This document shows, in pieces, positions 1 through 12,150 of a stretch of DNA of 64,000 nt. The notes under the pieces were generated by a model. It ran no database searches and had not been told where the DNA came from. It worked only from the letters and a program-made list of their open reading frames with translations. This DNA comes from Amyelois transitella (lineage: Eukaryota; Arthropoda; Insecta; Lepidoptera; Pyralidae), in contig NC_083527.1 of the NCBI RefSeq assembly GCF_032362555.1, positions 3,596,001-3,660,000 of the forward strand, written 5' to 3'. Position numbers and translations under genes: made by a program. Position 1 is the stretch's first letter. Each line of letters starts with the position of its first letter.

Positions 1-382
1 TGTCGTCATTTCTTTTAGATAACTTTCTTAAATAACACAATTACGATAATAATAAATAATAATAATCACATATTTATAATAAATGACGGGGTAGACAGTG
101 TCATCTCGAATTATTTTAATTATAATTCATCTTGCGCAAAATCAATTACTGACCACACCATATTCTACACCGGAATATGGGTATTTGACTCGTACGCTAA
201 TGCTCTAAGCATACAAAAACCCTGATTATATCCTTTGCAACCAGTCCGATTGGTATTCTGGAATGTTCTTGAGTTTTTGCCGCTAATAACATATTGATTA
301 TAATGATCAAAGTCATCAAGTCCTGAGGGGATCAAGTATCACTTTTTGAATTTCTCTAATAATTCTCTAATAATAAGAACCT
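1..382. other. AT-rich intergenic DNA, no gene seen
   Basis: Short stop-dense reading frames only. No splice-bounded exon, RNA gene or clear repeat boundary could be supported here. Confidence 0.5.
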
Positions 383-655
383 AATGAAGGCAGGTTGATT
401 AAGCAAATGAACAAGGACAGTGTGGATAGAAAGGTAGGAGTGGGAAGGCCTAACAGAACGTACCTTGATCAAATTAAGACCGTTCTAGCAAAAGGTCAAG
501 ATTACCCTTAACCGCAGAGCTATCTTCATAGTTCTGAATGTGGTTGATGAAGCGAAAAAAGTATGCTGAGAACGTGGCAAGTGAAAAGATGTAGTCTCTT
601 CTTACGCAAAAAGGCTGGAAAAAAAGGGGGAAAAAGGCGTGATTTTATGTTTGTA
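383..655 (+). repeat. 3' fragment of RTE-type LINE (degraded)
   Basis: This stretch resembles the last ~270 nt of the full-length RTE at 33860-37278 (reverse complement). It retains the blocks encoding the motif VGRPRRTYLDQIK and the terminal GGCGTGATTTTATGTTTGTATG tail region, with many substitutions and frame breaks. It is a 5'-truncated dead copy, as expected for target-primed reverse transcription. Confidence 0.75.
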
Positions 656-660
656 TGTAA

Positions 661-3600
661 GTCGATGAAATTTATTTTAAGCGATTTTGCAGCTCATAAA
701 CACTATATTTTTTTTAGGTAACCATATTTTCCAATATGAAAGCCAACAGCCCGCAATGCACTGTGGTGGCGAAGGGTGCAACTGGGAACACACAAAGATG
801 CGTGTGAAAAAACTAGAAAATCCTCCTAACATGAAAAGTTACTAAAGGCGCTTGAGTGCGCTATTGAAATTAAGTCCCTTCGACATATTCGCAACGCCTT
901 TGCAAAAACAAAAAAACAAACAAGCAATGTAAAAGAGGGTAAAAGTGTTAAAGCATATAAAAATAAAGAGCTTTCTTGGCCGCACGAGCTTTTACGTGAA
1001 ATCAATTTAAGTAATGGAACTTTCTCCTCCAGGGAACCTTAATAAAAACAAAGACTGGCAACTTCAATTTTCAGTTAAATCAGTATTTTCTTAATTGGTC
1101 TCTGATGTGATAGTGATTTGGTACTCGACATCGGAATCAAATAAAATTCATGACATCACTTCATAAAGTAAAGAAAATAATAAAGATACACCTACGCACC
1201 CACAGAAATCTAAATAATTAAGTCCATTTATTTTACATTACCAAAAAACTAATGAGAAAGGTAGTGCAACAGAAATCACTATCAATATGAAAAGAACATC
1301 AGAAATTACAGAAGAAATTCCAAGCGGACGTAATCTGACTCCACAACAAACGGACATACTTATACATACCTATATGAATTTCAGGAGCTGAACTGAAAAC
1401 ACATTCGCATTTGTACAAATAACAATGTCGCAAGTTCGCGATGAAAGCAGCTGAATGCTATAAATTTTGTAAGTACACCTGGTGCACCTAAGGGCACGGG
1501 CTCAAATTGAACACAATGGGAGAGTACAGAAATATAGCTTACACCTACATGAGTGCAAAAGTTGGTGAGAGGAAATATTATTTACTGTTTTGCTGAATCT
1601 ATACTAATATTATAAAGCTGAAGGGTTTGTTTGTTTGAACGCGCTAATCTCAGGAACTACTGGTTCGAATTGAAAAATCCTTTTTGTGTTGAATAGACCA
1701 TCTATCGAGGAAGGCTTAAGGCTATATTACATACATACATACATACATAAAATTACGCCTCTTTCCCTTATATTACCTACATCACGCGAAAAATAATAGA
1801 AAATGTGAAAAAAAACGGGGAAAATTATTCACCTTTGAGGGTTTCAATGATGCACAAAATAACTATTCCACGCGAACGGAGTCGCGGGCAATTTATACGG
1901 AGTTACTTATCCGCACACTCCTTATTTAGTGCAAAGCGTATTGAGATATAACACATTTGCATAAGGAAGCGTAGGTGTAACAAGACTCGATGTTATAAAG
2001 TTCATGTAAGCATGTTTTGAGACCAGTTCTACAGTTTGTTTACATTGGACTCCTGTTTACTCATCTTTCGATGTACAGACAACTCGCTTTTCATGTGAAC
2101 ATTTTCATCTTCAACTGATTTTTTCTGTCTATTCCACTTGTCTTTTTTTTACTAGTCTCCATTGACTTGTCCCATGATAGCAAAAGCTGGACAATTTAAT
2201 GCTAGTAGGCAGTCAAAAGAAATCGTCCATCTTTTTAGTAGTAGGTAAAAATAAAACAAAAGCATGAATGTACTCTGCGACACAGTCAAGAATATACCCT
2301 GTGGTTTTATTATCATTTTAATACCTAATGCTCTTGATAAAGGTCAATCACCCGAGCGTATATCAAATTTGGTACATTTAGCGCTCATAATCGCGTAACT
2401 TATGTGTAAAATGCAAAACAAATAATAGATTTCATTGATATCAACCCACGCATTGAAACGCCTTTGCAACCGGCCAACTTAACTATGAAAAAATCATGGA
2501 TGCATTCATACGAACTTACTAATATTATAATACTAAAGTCTGTCACGTTTTTACGGCTAAACCACTGGCTGGACCAATTTTGATGACATTTTGCACACTA
2601 CAGAATATAGCTACACAGATAAGCTAAAGCGTCTCGGCGTTAAAGGAAAACTTTCGTTAATTTCCGTTCCCTTGAGAATTGCGGGCACACCCCAAATTTA
2701 AAATCTCTAGACATATATATTGGGTTGAGAAGTGACAATTAGTCAATGAGTTTATTATTATAAGATGACATGAAGATTATAAGATGAGATGATATGAAGA
2801 TGAATAAACGATACCAAACAAAACCAGTAGTAACAACTAGTGTACCGAACGTTGTCCCATCGCGGGGGGCAACACAAACACATGTAATTACTATCACACA
2901 ATTATTATAATTAGCTATAATTAGCGCCATCTGTGCAGTAGCGGACGGACGGACGGGCAGACAGACAGAGGGCCGCCGAGCGTAATGCACTTTTCTATTT
3001 TTAACCCCCAAACAAAAACGACGGGGTGTTATAAATTTGATATATCTGTCTCTTTATGTGGTCCCTTTGTAGCTCCCGAAAAATAAAAGGGCTTAAGTGC
3101 TGAATACTATATACACTATGACAAAAAAAATGATATCATTTTACAATCAGAAAAAAGGCTCAGTTTTTTTAAGTTTTTCATAATAGCTTTCATCTCGTGG
3201 GAATTTTTGGAAAATAAAATAGCCCACATTACTCCTGAATGTCTAGTCTATCTCTGTGGATAATTTCATTAAAAAAATATCTGCAATGATTTTAGTTATT
3301 CCTATTAACTCAAAAATACCAATGTTTGTAATAACATACCAGGATGTGCACGGCCAGATTTGCCTAGCCTAAACTCCACCCGCACGCAAGTTGTATGAAT
3401 GACGCATGTCAAGCCCTATAAACTAATTATCCTGACCTGAGTTTGACCTGAAACATGCAAACGAGGCTAGGTCGTCTAAATATAGAGAATTTGTAATGTG
3501 TCCTTACGATTGGATTGACAAATTAGTTGGTTAGTTAAGACAAATTAAGGTTTAGATGAAACTTTTCAGTTAAAAAATACTATAATATGTTATTATATAT

Positions 3601-3797
3601 GACATTAAATATGTATGTAGGTAATACATACCTATTAGGGCAAAACTACATGGGAATAAAGGGGAGCGCGGAATTCCCAGAAAAAATAACTTATATTTGA
3701 TTTAAGATAATTTAATTCATACCAAATGTCATAAAGTAGGTACTTTCTTTCGCATTTATAATTTTAGTACGGAGTATAATAATAACAGAGTATATTA
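661..3797. other. Intergenic DNA with decayed repeats
   Basis: No gene is visible. Positions 1600-1895 match a repeat I know as common in Lepidoptera: it begins near TACTAATATTATAAAGCTGA, contains an (ACAT)n run at 1728-1750 and ends near ACGCGAACGGAGTCGCGGGC. Positions 2515-2705 are a related, more decayed copy. Positions 2840-2970 contain a short GACG/GACAGACAGA run. The rest is AT-rich without recognisable content. Confidence 0.45.
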
Positions 3798-3995
3798 AAA
3801 GGGAAAGGCTTTATAAAGTTAGGATTTTACTTGCAGGCGATGGGTTATGAGCAGATTGTTAACCTATCACTATTTCAATTTCTATTCCATCAACAAGCCA
3901 TAAAGTTGATACAGCTTAACGTGGCTTTTCAGTCTTTTCAATACTGCTGGCTCTGTCTACTCCGCAGAGGAAATAGACGTTATTATATGTATGTG
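3798..3995 (+). repeat. RTE-tailed SINE (family A), 5'-truncated copy
   Basis: The copy starts at the internal block GGGAAAGGCTT, runs through the family's conserved middle (AACCTATCACTATTT, CAGTCTTTTCAA) and ends at TATATGTATGTG. It is recognised by comparison with the complete copies at 44052-44312 and 45301-45550. Confidence 0.75.
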
Positions 3996-4194
3996 TAGTA
4001 TGGAGTAAAGTTGTATGAAACACGATACAGACATCACATTGTACAACAATTCAATTAACGATCAAGAGAGCAATCAATATTGATGGAATGATAATAGCTA
4101 TAGGTGAATGACCAAGAGATTAATTAAGCGTATCCTACAAAAACATCAATGAGACCAACGAGACATAATTTCATTAAAATTTGTAAGTCAATTA

Positions 4195-4370
4195 AAGGAA
4201 AGGCTAGTAAACTTGAGATTCTTCTTTAAGGCGATGGACTAGCAACCTGTCACTGTTTTACTCTCAATTTCATAATTAAACCATACAGCTGAACGAGACC
4301 TTTTAGTTTTTCTACGACTTGGTTCTGAGTACTCCGGGACTTGTCAAGATAATGGATAAGTACGTATGTC
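4195..4370 (+). repeat. RTE-tailed SINE (family A), diverged copy
   Basis: The copy keeps AGGCGATGGACTAGCAACC and CTGTCACTGTT near its start and loses similarity towards the 3' end. It is older than the copies in Gale. Confidence 0.65.
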
Positions 4371-5828
4371 GCCATAAAGAGGTTATATAATGTAAGTACT
4401 CGGTATTATATAAACCCAGTTCAATCAGAAAAGTTAATTTTTATCGTGACACGATCGAGGGTAGAATCTAGGCCCTTCTCGCTTAAAACCACCGCCCCTA
4501 CAAGGGCAATCGTTTGGTTTGTAATAAGGCATGATATCCCATTAATTGACTGTTTGACGAAGGACCGGCATCGAAACCAATACCCCAATTTGTGTACAGT
4601 AGGCCAGAGAAAAGTATACATTAGATATGTCTACGAAAGTTGGTGTACTTTCTATGAGGCCATTGTACACTTGATCAAAAATTTACATTTGCGTTTTTTT
4701 TTGTAGGCATAAAGTGTTTAATGAAAATGGTATTGGATACATAAAAGAAAAGAGAACTTCGTGGGTGTCAAAAAATGAGACTTAATCATGAAATCAAAGT
4801 AGACTACGCATATTATTATTATGAAGGTATATGAAATATTGTTTTAAGTTAAAGTTATAGCGAAGCAATGAAACTTCTACACAGTTTATTTTGCATTGTT
4901 TAATTTTGTAAAAAAACCTTTAAAAAGTATGTTCTGTAAGTTACAATCATGGTAAGTAATAGTAATATGTTTAAAGCGCATGTACCACGTACCTATAAAA
5001 GTGGAATATGAGTCTTCGAAAATATTGACTCTGTCTATCCCGTAAGGAAAAGACTGAATATTTTTAACAAGAAAGTGTCCAAATTGTAACGCAGCATTAC
5101 GCATGTTTAGCATATACCTTCACCATATACAACGTGTGTTTAATTAATAAACTTAATTAAGATAAAAGACTAAACAAGGTACTACGACGTAACCAGTCGC
5201 CGTAGCCGCTACGAATCAGCTACGGCGTAGCACTAGTTTTGTAGGGAATGCTGAAAATTTATCAACATAGGAAAATCCCCGGCCCGCACATCAATATTCC
5301 GATATTAATAACTAAGGCATTCTCAAGGGAACAGAATATAGACATTATTTGACCATAGAACTCAACTTTGCTACCCATCCGGCAGCGATACGGAGGTGGA
5401 ACGCATTGATGTCAGTAGAATAAAGAGCGGAACAACTGATAATCATATTATGGTTATTACAGGCCTACGTTGATAGGTAATAATACTGGTTAACTCGCAT
5501 TGTCAAATGAAAACGATCGTAGATGTAGAACTTAATTACGTTTTTATTGCGAATAACCCATTCTAATTTCTTAAGTTGTCGTTTAATTAATAAATTCCAT
5601 TTGATTAAAAAACAGTCAGCCAACCTAGGCTTGCTTTAGTGATAATGTTTTACTAATTAATTACTTTATTCCTGTACCGTATACTCCTAATTAACTGAAA
5701 ACCGCTTAAACTGCCGCTAAAACTACTGCGTCATTTCCAAAATACCTACTTGTACCTAAACAAAACAAAAACATAGGCTTCTCGTGAAAATAAACATCCT
5801 CTTATAACAAACCGGCCACTGCACTTAC
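4371..5828. other. Intergenic DNA, no gene seen
   Basis: Two overlapping open frames on opposite strands near 4421-4706 have no recognisable domain or splice signals. A small inverted repeat, CGCCGTAGC...GCTACGGCG, lies at about 5199-5237 and looks like the remains of a fold-back element. I see nothing else. Confidence 0.4.
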
Positions 5829-6245
5829 ACAAGCACTAAACATGATACAAAACACTATCACTTAACTAGTTAGTAAAAAAAATTTGTCACTGAACGTTCG
5901 TTGCCGAACAGAATTCGTACGAAAATTACCGCAACGCGCTTAAGCATCGAAGTTCGCAAAGACGCAAATATTCGGCGAACTGGCGCGGAGACACGGGCGG
6001 AGGCGCCGGCCGGCGGCGTGGCACTGCGGCTCCCGTGCCGGCCGGCAGCGTGGTGCACAGGGTTCAAAAACCTGACGCCCTAACTCCCCCCGAATGAACC
6101 GCGACACACCACCCTGCCACCCAAAACATAGGGGTGCTTCTCGAAAAACAACCCCCGCGAACGCCAATCGATGAGCGTTGAACAGGACAAGAGATCTCCG
6201 CCTCCGCTTCCGTCGTACATAATTTTCGCTAATTTCGGAAATCAT
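5829..6245 (-). promoter_or_regulatory. GC-rich promoter-like block with candidate first exon
   Basis: About 350 bp of CpG-rich sequence stands out in an AT-rich neighbourhood. It contains two GCCGGCCGGC palindromes (about 6007-6016 and 6038-6049). On the minus strand a TCAGT initiator-like motif (about 5893) is followed by a short stretch ending in GCTTGT|GTAAGT, a strong splice donor with the exon edge at 5829. This fits a TATA-less promoter and non-coding first exon of a gene running off the left end. No coding sequence supports it, so this is inference. Confidence 0.35.
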
Positions 6246-6282
6246 CGGTTTTGATACTATTGAATGTGAAACTTTAATAGAG

Positions 6283-6759
6283 GCCGTTGCTGGTCGAGTG
6301 GTTTAGTTATCCGACTCAAAAGCATACTCGTTCCAAGGTACACAGGTTCGGATACTACTGCGGCCATGTTCCAATGACTATTCCTTGAGTTATTAGTTAC
6401 TTTTTTTTATTTGCAGTGTAGGGAAACATCGAGAAGAGTCGGAGAAACTTGTACATTCCGACAACTGAATGAAACGATTATTCAAGCTGGATTAGGTTCA
6501 ACTACATTAGACATTTCATGTCATTGTATTCGTGTAATTACCTGACTTAGATTCATTAGAGGATCCCTAGTATGCAAACGGGATCAAACGTAAAAAAGGA
6601 TGACGGCATGTGCAGAGAGCAACGGGAGTCGGTTCGTGAAAAACCTGACTTACTTGGGTAAGTCAATATCCAATACAAGACCACGATCAAAGGCGCATCC
6701 CGGGCTCCTCAGAGGTAAGGATGTTACCGGGACAAAACACCAGCAATGATTTAAAAAAA
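6283..6759 (+). repeat. tRNA-derived SINE (family B), near complete
   Basis: The head is tRNA-like: an A-box-like TGGTCGAGTGGTTTA and, about 50 nt on, a B-box-like GGTTCGGATACTA. The body contains AGGGAAACATCGAGA and AACTTGTACATTC, and the 3' part carries AAAACCTGACTTACTT, AGGCGCATCCCGGGCTCC and a short A-run. The head-plus-body order shows that partial repeats elsewhere (25733-25950, 42553-42910) are fragments of this one family. Confidence 0.65.
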
Positions 6760-8188
6760 ATATAAACATCGCCGATTTATATGCGACAGCAATAAACAGG
6801 CGTCGTTATAAAATTCTTGTAATCCATAATTTCCCCGGCTTAATGTTATGGCCTCTTTAACCTGGTAGTTAAATAAGAAATTCAATTTATTGCAATAACG
6901 ATTTACAATCAAAACTTTGTTGGAAACAGTTAAAATAAAGATTAAATGTGTTTCTTACATTATCTCAAAATAGAATATTGAATATATGAATTTATTGATA
7001 TCTATTTGCATAGGAAAGATGAAGAGAATTTATACGGAGGAGATCGAACAAAAATACTGACGATGTATCAAAACAAACAGTACGACAACTAAATATGAAT
7101 TTATCTTATAAACATACAACAAAAAACTTAAAACGCTGTAACTGATACATCAGTTTCAGGCAGTAATTGCTTTAGGCAAATTAATAAAACAAGATGTTTT
7201 TCGAATGTGACAAAATTGAAATCCACAATTACCATTTTGGAGCGTTGTAATGTTAACCAAGAACACTCATAGTTTCGCTATGTCTGAATGTCCTTCTGTC
7301 CACCTGCAATCTTACTTATAAGAAACCTTCGAAAAAAAACAAATAAGATATTAGTAATCAGAAATTGTTTAAGAAAAATTCCCTGATGGCATTCACATAT
7401 TTCCCTAATTCCGTCATAGTATTGGTAAAGAAGAAAAGAACATTGTATTACATTGCAAGAAAAGATATGAACTCTTGAAACTGTTGAAGTTCTACGAAAT
7501 ATGAATATGAAACAAAAAACTTTGTTAATATTCGAGTTGTTTTGGTCCTGCGCGAGAAAATTGCATGTGAGCTTTGTGTAAGGTTGATATATTTTCTTAT
7601 AAAATAATATACCTTACAAATCTAATCGAGATTCAATGTAAAGGCTGCATTTTTTATGATCTGTTACATAGATCAATAGTCAATCTTTTTAGATAATCGA
7701 AAACTTTACACCCTCTAAAATTACTTAGTTTTGGATAGATTTTGCAACGAGAAAATTACGTTTAGTGAACAAACTTCGAATTTGACGACGAACTAGCCAT
7801 ACACACTAGATAAATGTACTTTAAAATCTGATACAGTCGCAATTAATTCTTATGTACGTATCAACTATCTACGCATGGACTATGAGTTTTTTGGCATTCC
7901 AAAAATGCAATAATTTCAAAATCCTACGAATATCGATCGAAACAACAGCAAGGGTATGTAGGTAGATACCTAAAATGATATAGACTGTGCAAGAAATTTG
8001 ATCTGAAACATTGCAAGCGATCGTCGACTTCGGCGTCGCTCGTCCAATACAAAACCCGCTCCCGTGTCACACGAGGCGACGCGAAGCAATTTGCGTCAAC
8101 ACGGTCGATATAAGAGACGACGATATATTGTGCCGTGTAAATCGGAGACTTTCTGGTAAAAAGGTCATTAGGAGTACAGTAAACAGAG
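6760..8188. other. Intergenic DNA, no gene seen
   Basis: AT-rich sequence without conserved coding potential. The open frames at 7924-8292 lack domains and codon bias and run into a repeat. Confidence 0.4.
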
Positions 8189-8296
8189 GCATGCATGAAA
8201 AGATAAATGTGATGAATTAAAAGAAGTATGAAATCGTGACAACTAAAAAGATGCAGTCTCTGCCTATATTCCTTCCGGGAAATAGGCGTCATAATG
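8189..8296 (+). repeat. RTE LINE 3' fragment
   Basis: GCAGTCTCTGCCTATATTCC and GGGAAATAGGCGTC correspond to the last ~100 nt of the RTE at 33860-37278. Degraded. Confidence 0.6.
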
Positions 8297-8896
8297 TCCT
8301 AAATCTCAAACCTTTTCATCTCTAAAGGGCTCCCAAGTAGAAGAGGATGTAAGTCTCATTTGACCAGCACTTAGTTAATCACTTCTTTACGTATTATTGA
8401 GAGCTTGCAAAGTTATCCATAATACTTCCCAAGGTCATGATAGAGATGGGGGACACATCCCCATCTCTACGGACGCGAGTATCATTAGTGGTCATTTCAA
8501 ATTTCACCTTCTACAATTAGTAGTTTTGGCTATAAGTAATGGCTTACTTACAGAAAGATTCAGATATATAAAGATAAACACAAGCAGTAAAGATTCTATT
8601 CTATTCAGCATAAAACATATTCTTTCACATGGACCGTTCAGCAACGGGTGTTCCGTTCCACCACACTTTAGTGCCGTGGGAAGGTGCTTGTATTATGTCG
8701 TGCCCTACATTCGTAAATACCGTTTCAGCTTCAAAACTGTCTCAGTTTTTGCTTTTACTCAGCTTTATGGTATACTGCAGGTGTATTCCCAATTGCATAT
8801 ACATATATGTACGAGTACCTAGCTGCTGTATTGCAGAAATCACGTTAATCGACATAAATTCTAACAATTCCTCTACATGTTGATATGGTATAGGTA

Positions 8897-9090
8897 CGTT
8901 GGAAGGGAAGAACGTGACGAACGTACCTTGACTTAATTGGGAACGTTCTGGTTAAGGGTACTCTTGAACTACCTTAAACAAACTGCTTTCATCAAAATAA
9001 TAATGAAGCAAAAATGCAGGAACCGTGGCAAGTGGACAGGTGTAGTCTCTGCTTACCCCTCTGGATATGTGGATGTGAATTGTATTTAAC
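8897..9090 (+). repeat. RTE LINE 3' fragment
   Basis: It contains the RTE blocks GAACGTACCTTGACTTAATT and CGTGGCAAGTGGACAGGTGT followed by GTCTCTGCTTACCCCTC. Frame-broken and 5'-truncated. Confidence 0.7.
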
Positions 9091-9307
9091 AAAGTATTTT
9101 ATTTTGAGTTTCATGGAATTGGTGTTTTAAGACATTATTTCGTGATATATTATCTTAAAACACCAGCTATGAATGATGGTTAACGCCGTATTTTTACTTT
9201 GGAAGAAATTAGCTAACAATCAGTACAATTGCTGATCAAAACATTAATTGACAAAGCACATGCATACAATCATCCTGTTTCAAATACAAAGTTATGAGAG
9301 GATAGTA

Positions 9308-9800
9308 TATAGCCAAGTCGGTGGTTCACCTCGATAGCCCACGCTAGTTTGAATCACGCTGCAGAGAACGGATTAATTCGCACCTTCACTGACTAATTGT
9401 TAGGTACGGGTCAAATAGTGTAGTAATTAGTATTTGTTATCATGTTAAGTTAGGTAGCCATGGAGTACAACTCAGCCGTCCAACGGGTACTGATTTTGAC
9501 GCGATGACGGGTTTAGTATACCTTATTTTTATTTATGGGCTTAAGGCGAACTAGCCTAACTATCTACCTACTTTGGTCTGAGTGCTAACCGATGCTCTCA
9601 TGGTAAACGAAAAACATATAAGGTAACAACAGTTAACCAAGACTCAACAAGTTAGGTTTCCTTGCAAAATTGCAGAAGTCATACGAGGGTCGCTTGTCTT
9701 GACTGACCCAATTTTAGATCACGTCATAAAGGCGCACCCCAGGCCCCTCTCCAGAAAAGTGAGTATTTAAACAGAAAGAACGCCAGGAGGAAGGAGTTAA
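9308..9800 (+). repeat. tRNA-derived SINE (family B), degraded
   Basis: The tRNA-like head is AAGTCGGTGGTTCACC with GTTTGAATCACG as a B-box remnant. The 3' part AAGGCGCACCCCAGGCCCC matches the diagnostic block of the copy at 6283-6759, and the copy ends at GCCAGGAGGAAGGAG. Confidence 0.55.
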
Positions 9801-11841
9801 AAATTTGCAGGTACTTTTACTATATACGTTGTTTTGTTTAGGATGGTTTTAAATAAAATGTCCAAAATAGCAATTAACCTAAAGTCAACATAGTTTTTAA
9901 GAAAAGATTCAACCAGTATAAAATTTTAATAACAATAAATTTCAACAGATATTCCTTATCACTTTCTCCAATAATCACACTTCTGATAAGGAATCCATCA
10001 GAACAGATTAAATATGACAGACAGATTAGCTATACAACAAAAAGTTATCAGCAATTCCTAATATTTATCAGGCAAACAATAGTTATCGTCTTTATTGACG
10101 CCACTTTTTTGATTTTAGTCTGGTTCAATATAAAATGACATAGGTAGGTACTATTCAAGAGTTAACAGAACTGAGGAAAAAAAAAATTAAGGAAATTATA
10201 TTCTTTCTTCTTTCGTTTCTCGCATTTGACCCCGTGATTCTCCCGTGTGAATAAGAAGTGATACTTCAAAATCGGGATCAAAAGACGTCCAGATAAAGCC
10301 AAATAGATTATACCGTACAGGGAGTCACTAAATATATGTTGTTCAGTGTTCCGAAAACAATAGTTCAGTTTTCAAAGAATTTCCAATCCTCAACGATGCT
10401 GATTGGCCTTTTTAACAAAATGTTAGGCCAAACTCGCATGTCTCTATACCAAAACACGAAATCAACAATAGACAAGTAGTAAAGTAAAGACCACATCTAT
10501 TTTTTTCTAATTTCTCGCTTATTTTGCTGTATGGGGCAGCTTCCAAAACAGTACCAGCTACCAAACTGTTTCGATAGTTGCCCCTTCATCGCAAATTTAA
10601 GGTCCCGAGCTATACATTTTTCTTCTTCAGCATCCTCATTTTCAACTCATGCTCGCATATCATATCTGCCATCTGCCGCGCCTTGTATTTCAACATCGCA
10701 TTCAGTTTATCAGTGTGTCATCTAAATATTACGATTACTCGACCGAATCGAATCAAACCATAGCGAATCGATGACAATGAAGTGGTGTGAGATCGGAATT
10801 GCTGTTTTAATTATACGAGATATACTGTTGTTGTTACTGATGCATCAACACTGATCTAGTTTCTTTGTTTAATCATCGAGCTAGCCGCTTTTTAATAGCG
10901 AGAGGTCAAGGTAGCGTTTTCCTTTGACAAGGAGGTAATCTATCTATTTTGAATACCTACCGCAAAAAGCAAAGTGAAAGATAGAGCCAAGAAGTAATTT
11001 TGAGCCTGGTATTGATAATACTGGCTTAATTATCCCATTTTCAAAAATTCAATGATGCCTAATTCAGTGTTTCGGAAAGCTAATGTTTCCACTAAACTGC
11101 CGTTATCAAAATACAAGGCAGCTAACCTACCTATAAAATCCTCTTAGCCGCCTTTTAGCTTGATGTTGGCAGATACTAAGAATTTGCACGTACATGACTA
11201 TAACTCCAAACCTAAACAGTCTCCTCTAGATTAGTTACAAAAAGGGCTGCTATCTCTTAAAATAAAAAAAAACTAATAACACTCCCTTAGATACTCCTCG
11301 AGTGGAGTATCAAGTCACGCGTGCTCAAGTGTTGCATGTTCGTTTGTGGGTCACCAGGGCGTCTCCTAATTATTTAACGGGAACTCAGCAGACGGTATAG
11401 TTTCAAGTGGAATCATGAGTAAATCACAGGCGTCGGGGCGGCAATTGCATTCGATAATTCAATATAACATAATAAGTATGTATGTATGTATGCTTAATAT
11501 TTTTCAAAGTAAGAAAACTTTCAAAATTTTTATATCATACATGCAATCATAAAATATCAAGAGTAAGTCATAATTGGTTTAATTTTATCACAATATATGA
11601 TTTCTTTGCTCTGGTAAAATTTAATCGAAACCCAAACGCTGTATGAGAACTTCCCTTAACTGACGAGTTAAGTCGGTATTTAAGGCAGTCTTTATTGGTA
11701 CAGTCAAGAAGAAAAGAAAATCAAATTTTCCTGCAGAAAAATAACTCCATGGAGCGGTAATAGTGGTGGTGGGTAGGTTGATGTGCTGTTGTTGACTGTA
11801 TAGTAAACAAATTTAATTATATGGAAAAAAAATGCACTTAC
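9801..11841. other. Intergenic DNA, no gene seen
   Basis: No gene, RNA or intact repeat recognised. A (ATGT)n microsatellite lies at about 11477-11494, probably the tail of a decayed retroelement. Confidence 0.4.
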
Positions 11842-11869
11842 CAACAAGACCTCTTCTAGTGAAGACGAT
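11842..11869 (-). other. Candidate 28-bp micro-exon
   Basis: On the minus strand the 28 bases are flanked by a pyrimidine-rich acceptor (TTTTTGTTCCAG) and a consensus donor (GTAAGT). Read in one frame they would encode IVFTRRGLV. No neighbouring exon could be linked, so both the gene and the reading frame are unknown, and chance occurrence is possible. Confidence 0.3.
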
Positions 11870-11982
11870 CTGGAACAAAAACAACAAAATTAATTTTGTT
11901 TTAATTGCACTAAGAGTAAATATACTTACTAGATTTCAGGATTACAGGACCAAGTTTCGAGCTAAATTGAACCCGATTAAAC

Positions 11983-12150
11983 AAGGGAAAGGCTAATAAA
12001 CTTGGGATTCTTTTTTTAGGCGATGGGCTAGCAACCTGTCACTGTTGAATCTCAATTCTATTACTAAGCTGAACGTAGCTTTCCAGTCTTTTCGAGACTG
12101 TTCGCTTATCTACTCTGTAAGGGATAAAGGCGTGATTATAAGTATGTATA
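11983..12150 (+). repeat. RTE-tailed SINE (family A), 5'-truncated
   Basis: It begins at AAGGGAAAGGCTAATAAA, contains AGGCGATGGGCTAGCAACC and ends GGCGTGATTATAAGTATGTA. The order matches the complete copies. Confidence 0.8.

Noticed and set aside
770-810. Similarity between TGCAACTGGGAACACACAAA (about 779-798) and the block at about 42040-42060
   Set aside because: Only about 30 bases are shared. Probably a decayed repeat, but too short to define a family here.
5940-6245. 101-codon minus-strand ORF in the GC-rich island
   Set aside because: Open because GC-rich sequence has few stops. The residue pattern is low-complexity Arg/Pro/Ala, not a family I know. A promoter explains the block better.
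8397-8822. 141-codon plus-strand ORF
   Set aside because: Starts at a non-ATG codon, has no domain, and neighbouring sequence is repeat debris.
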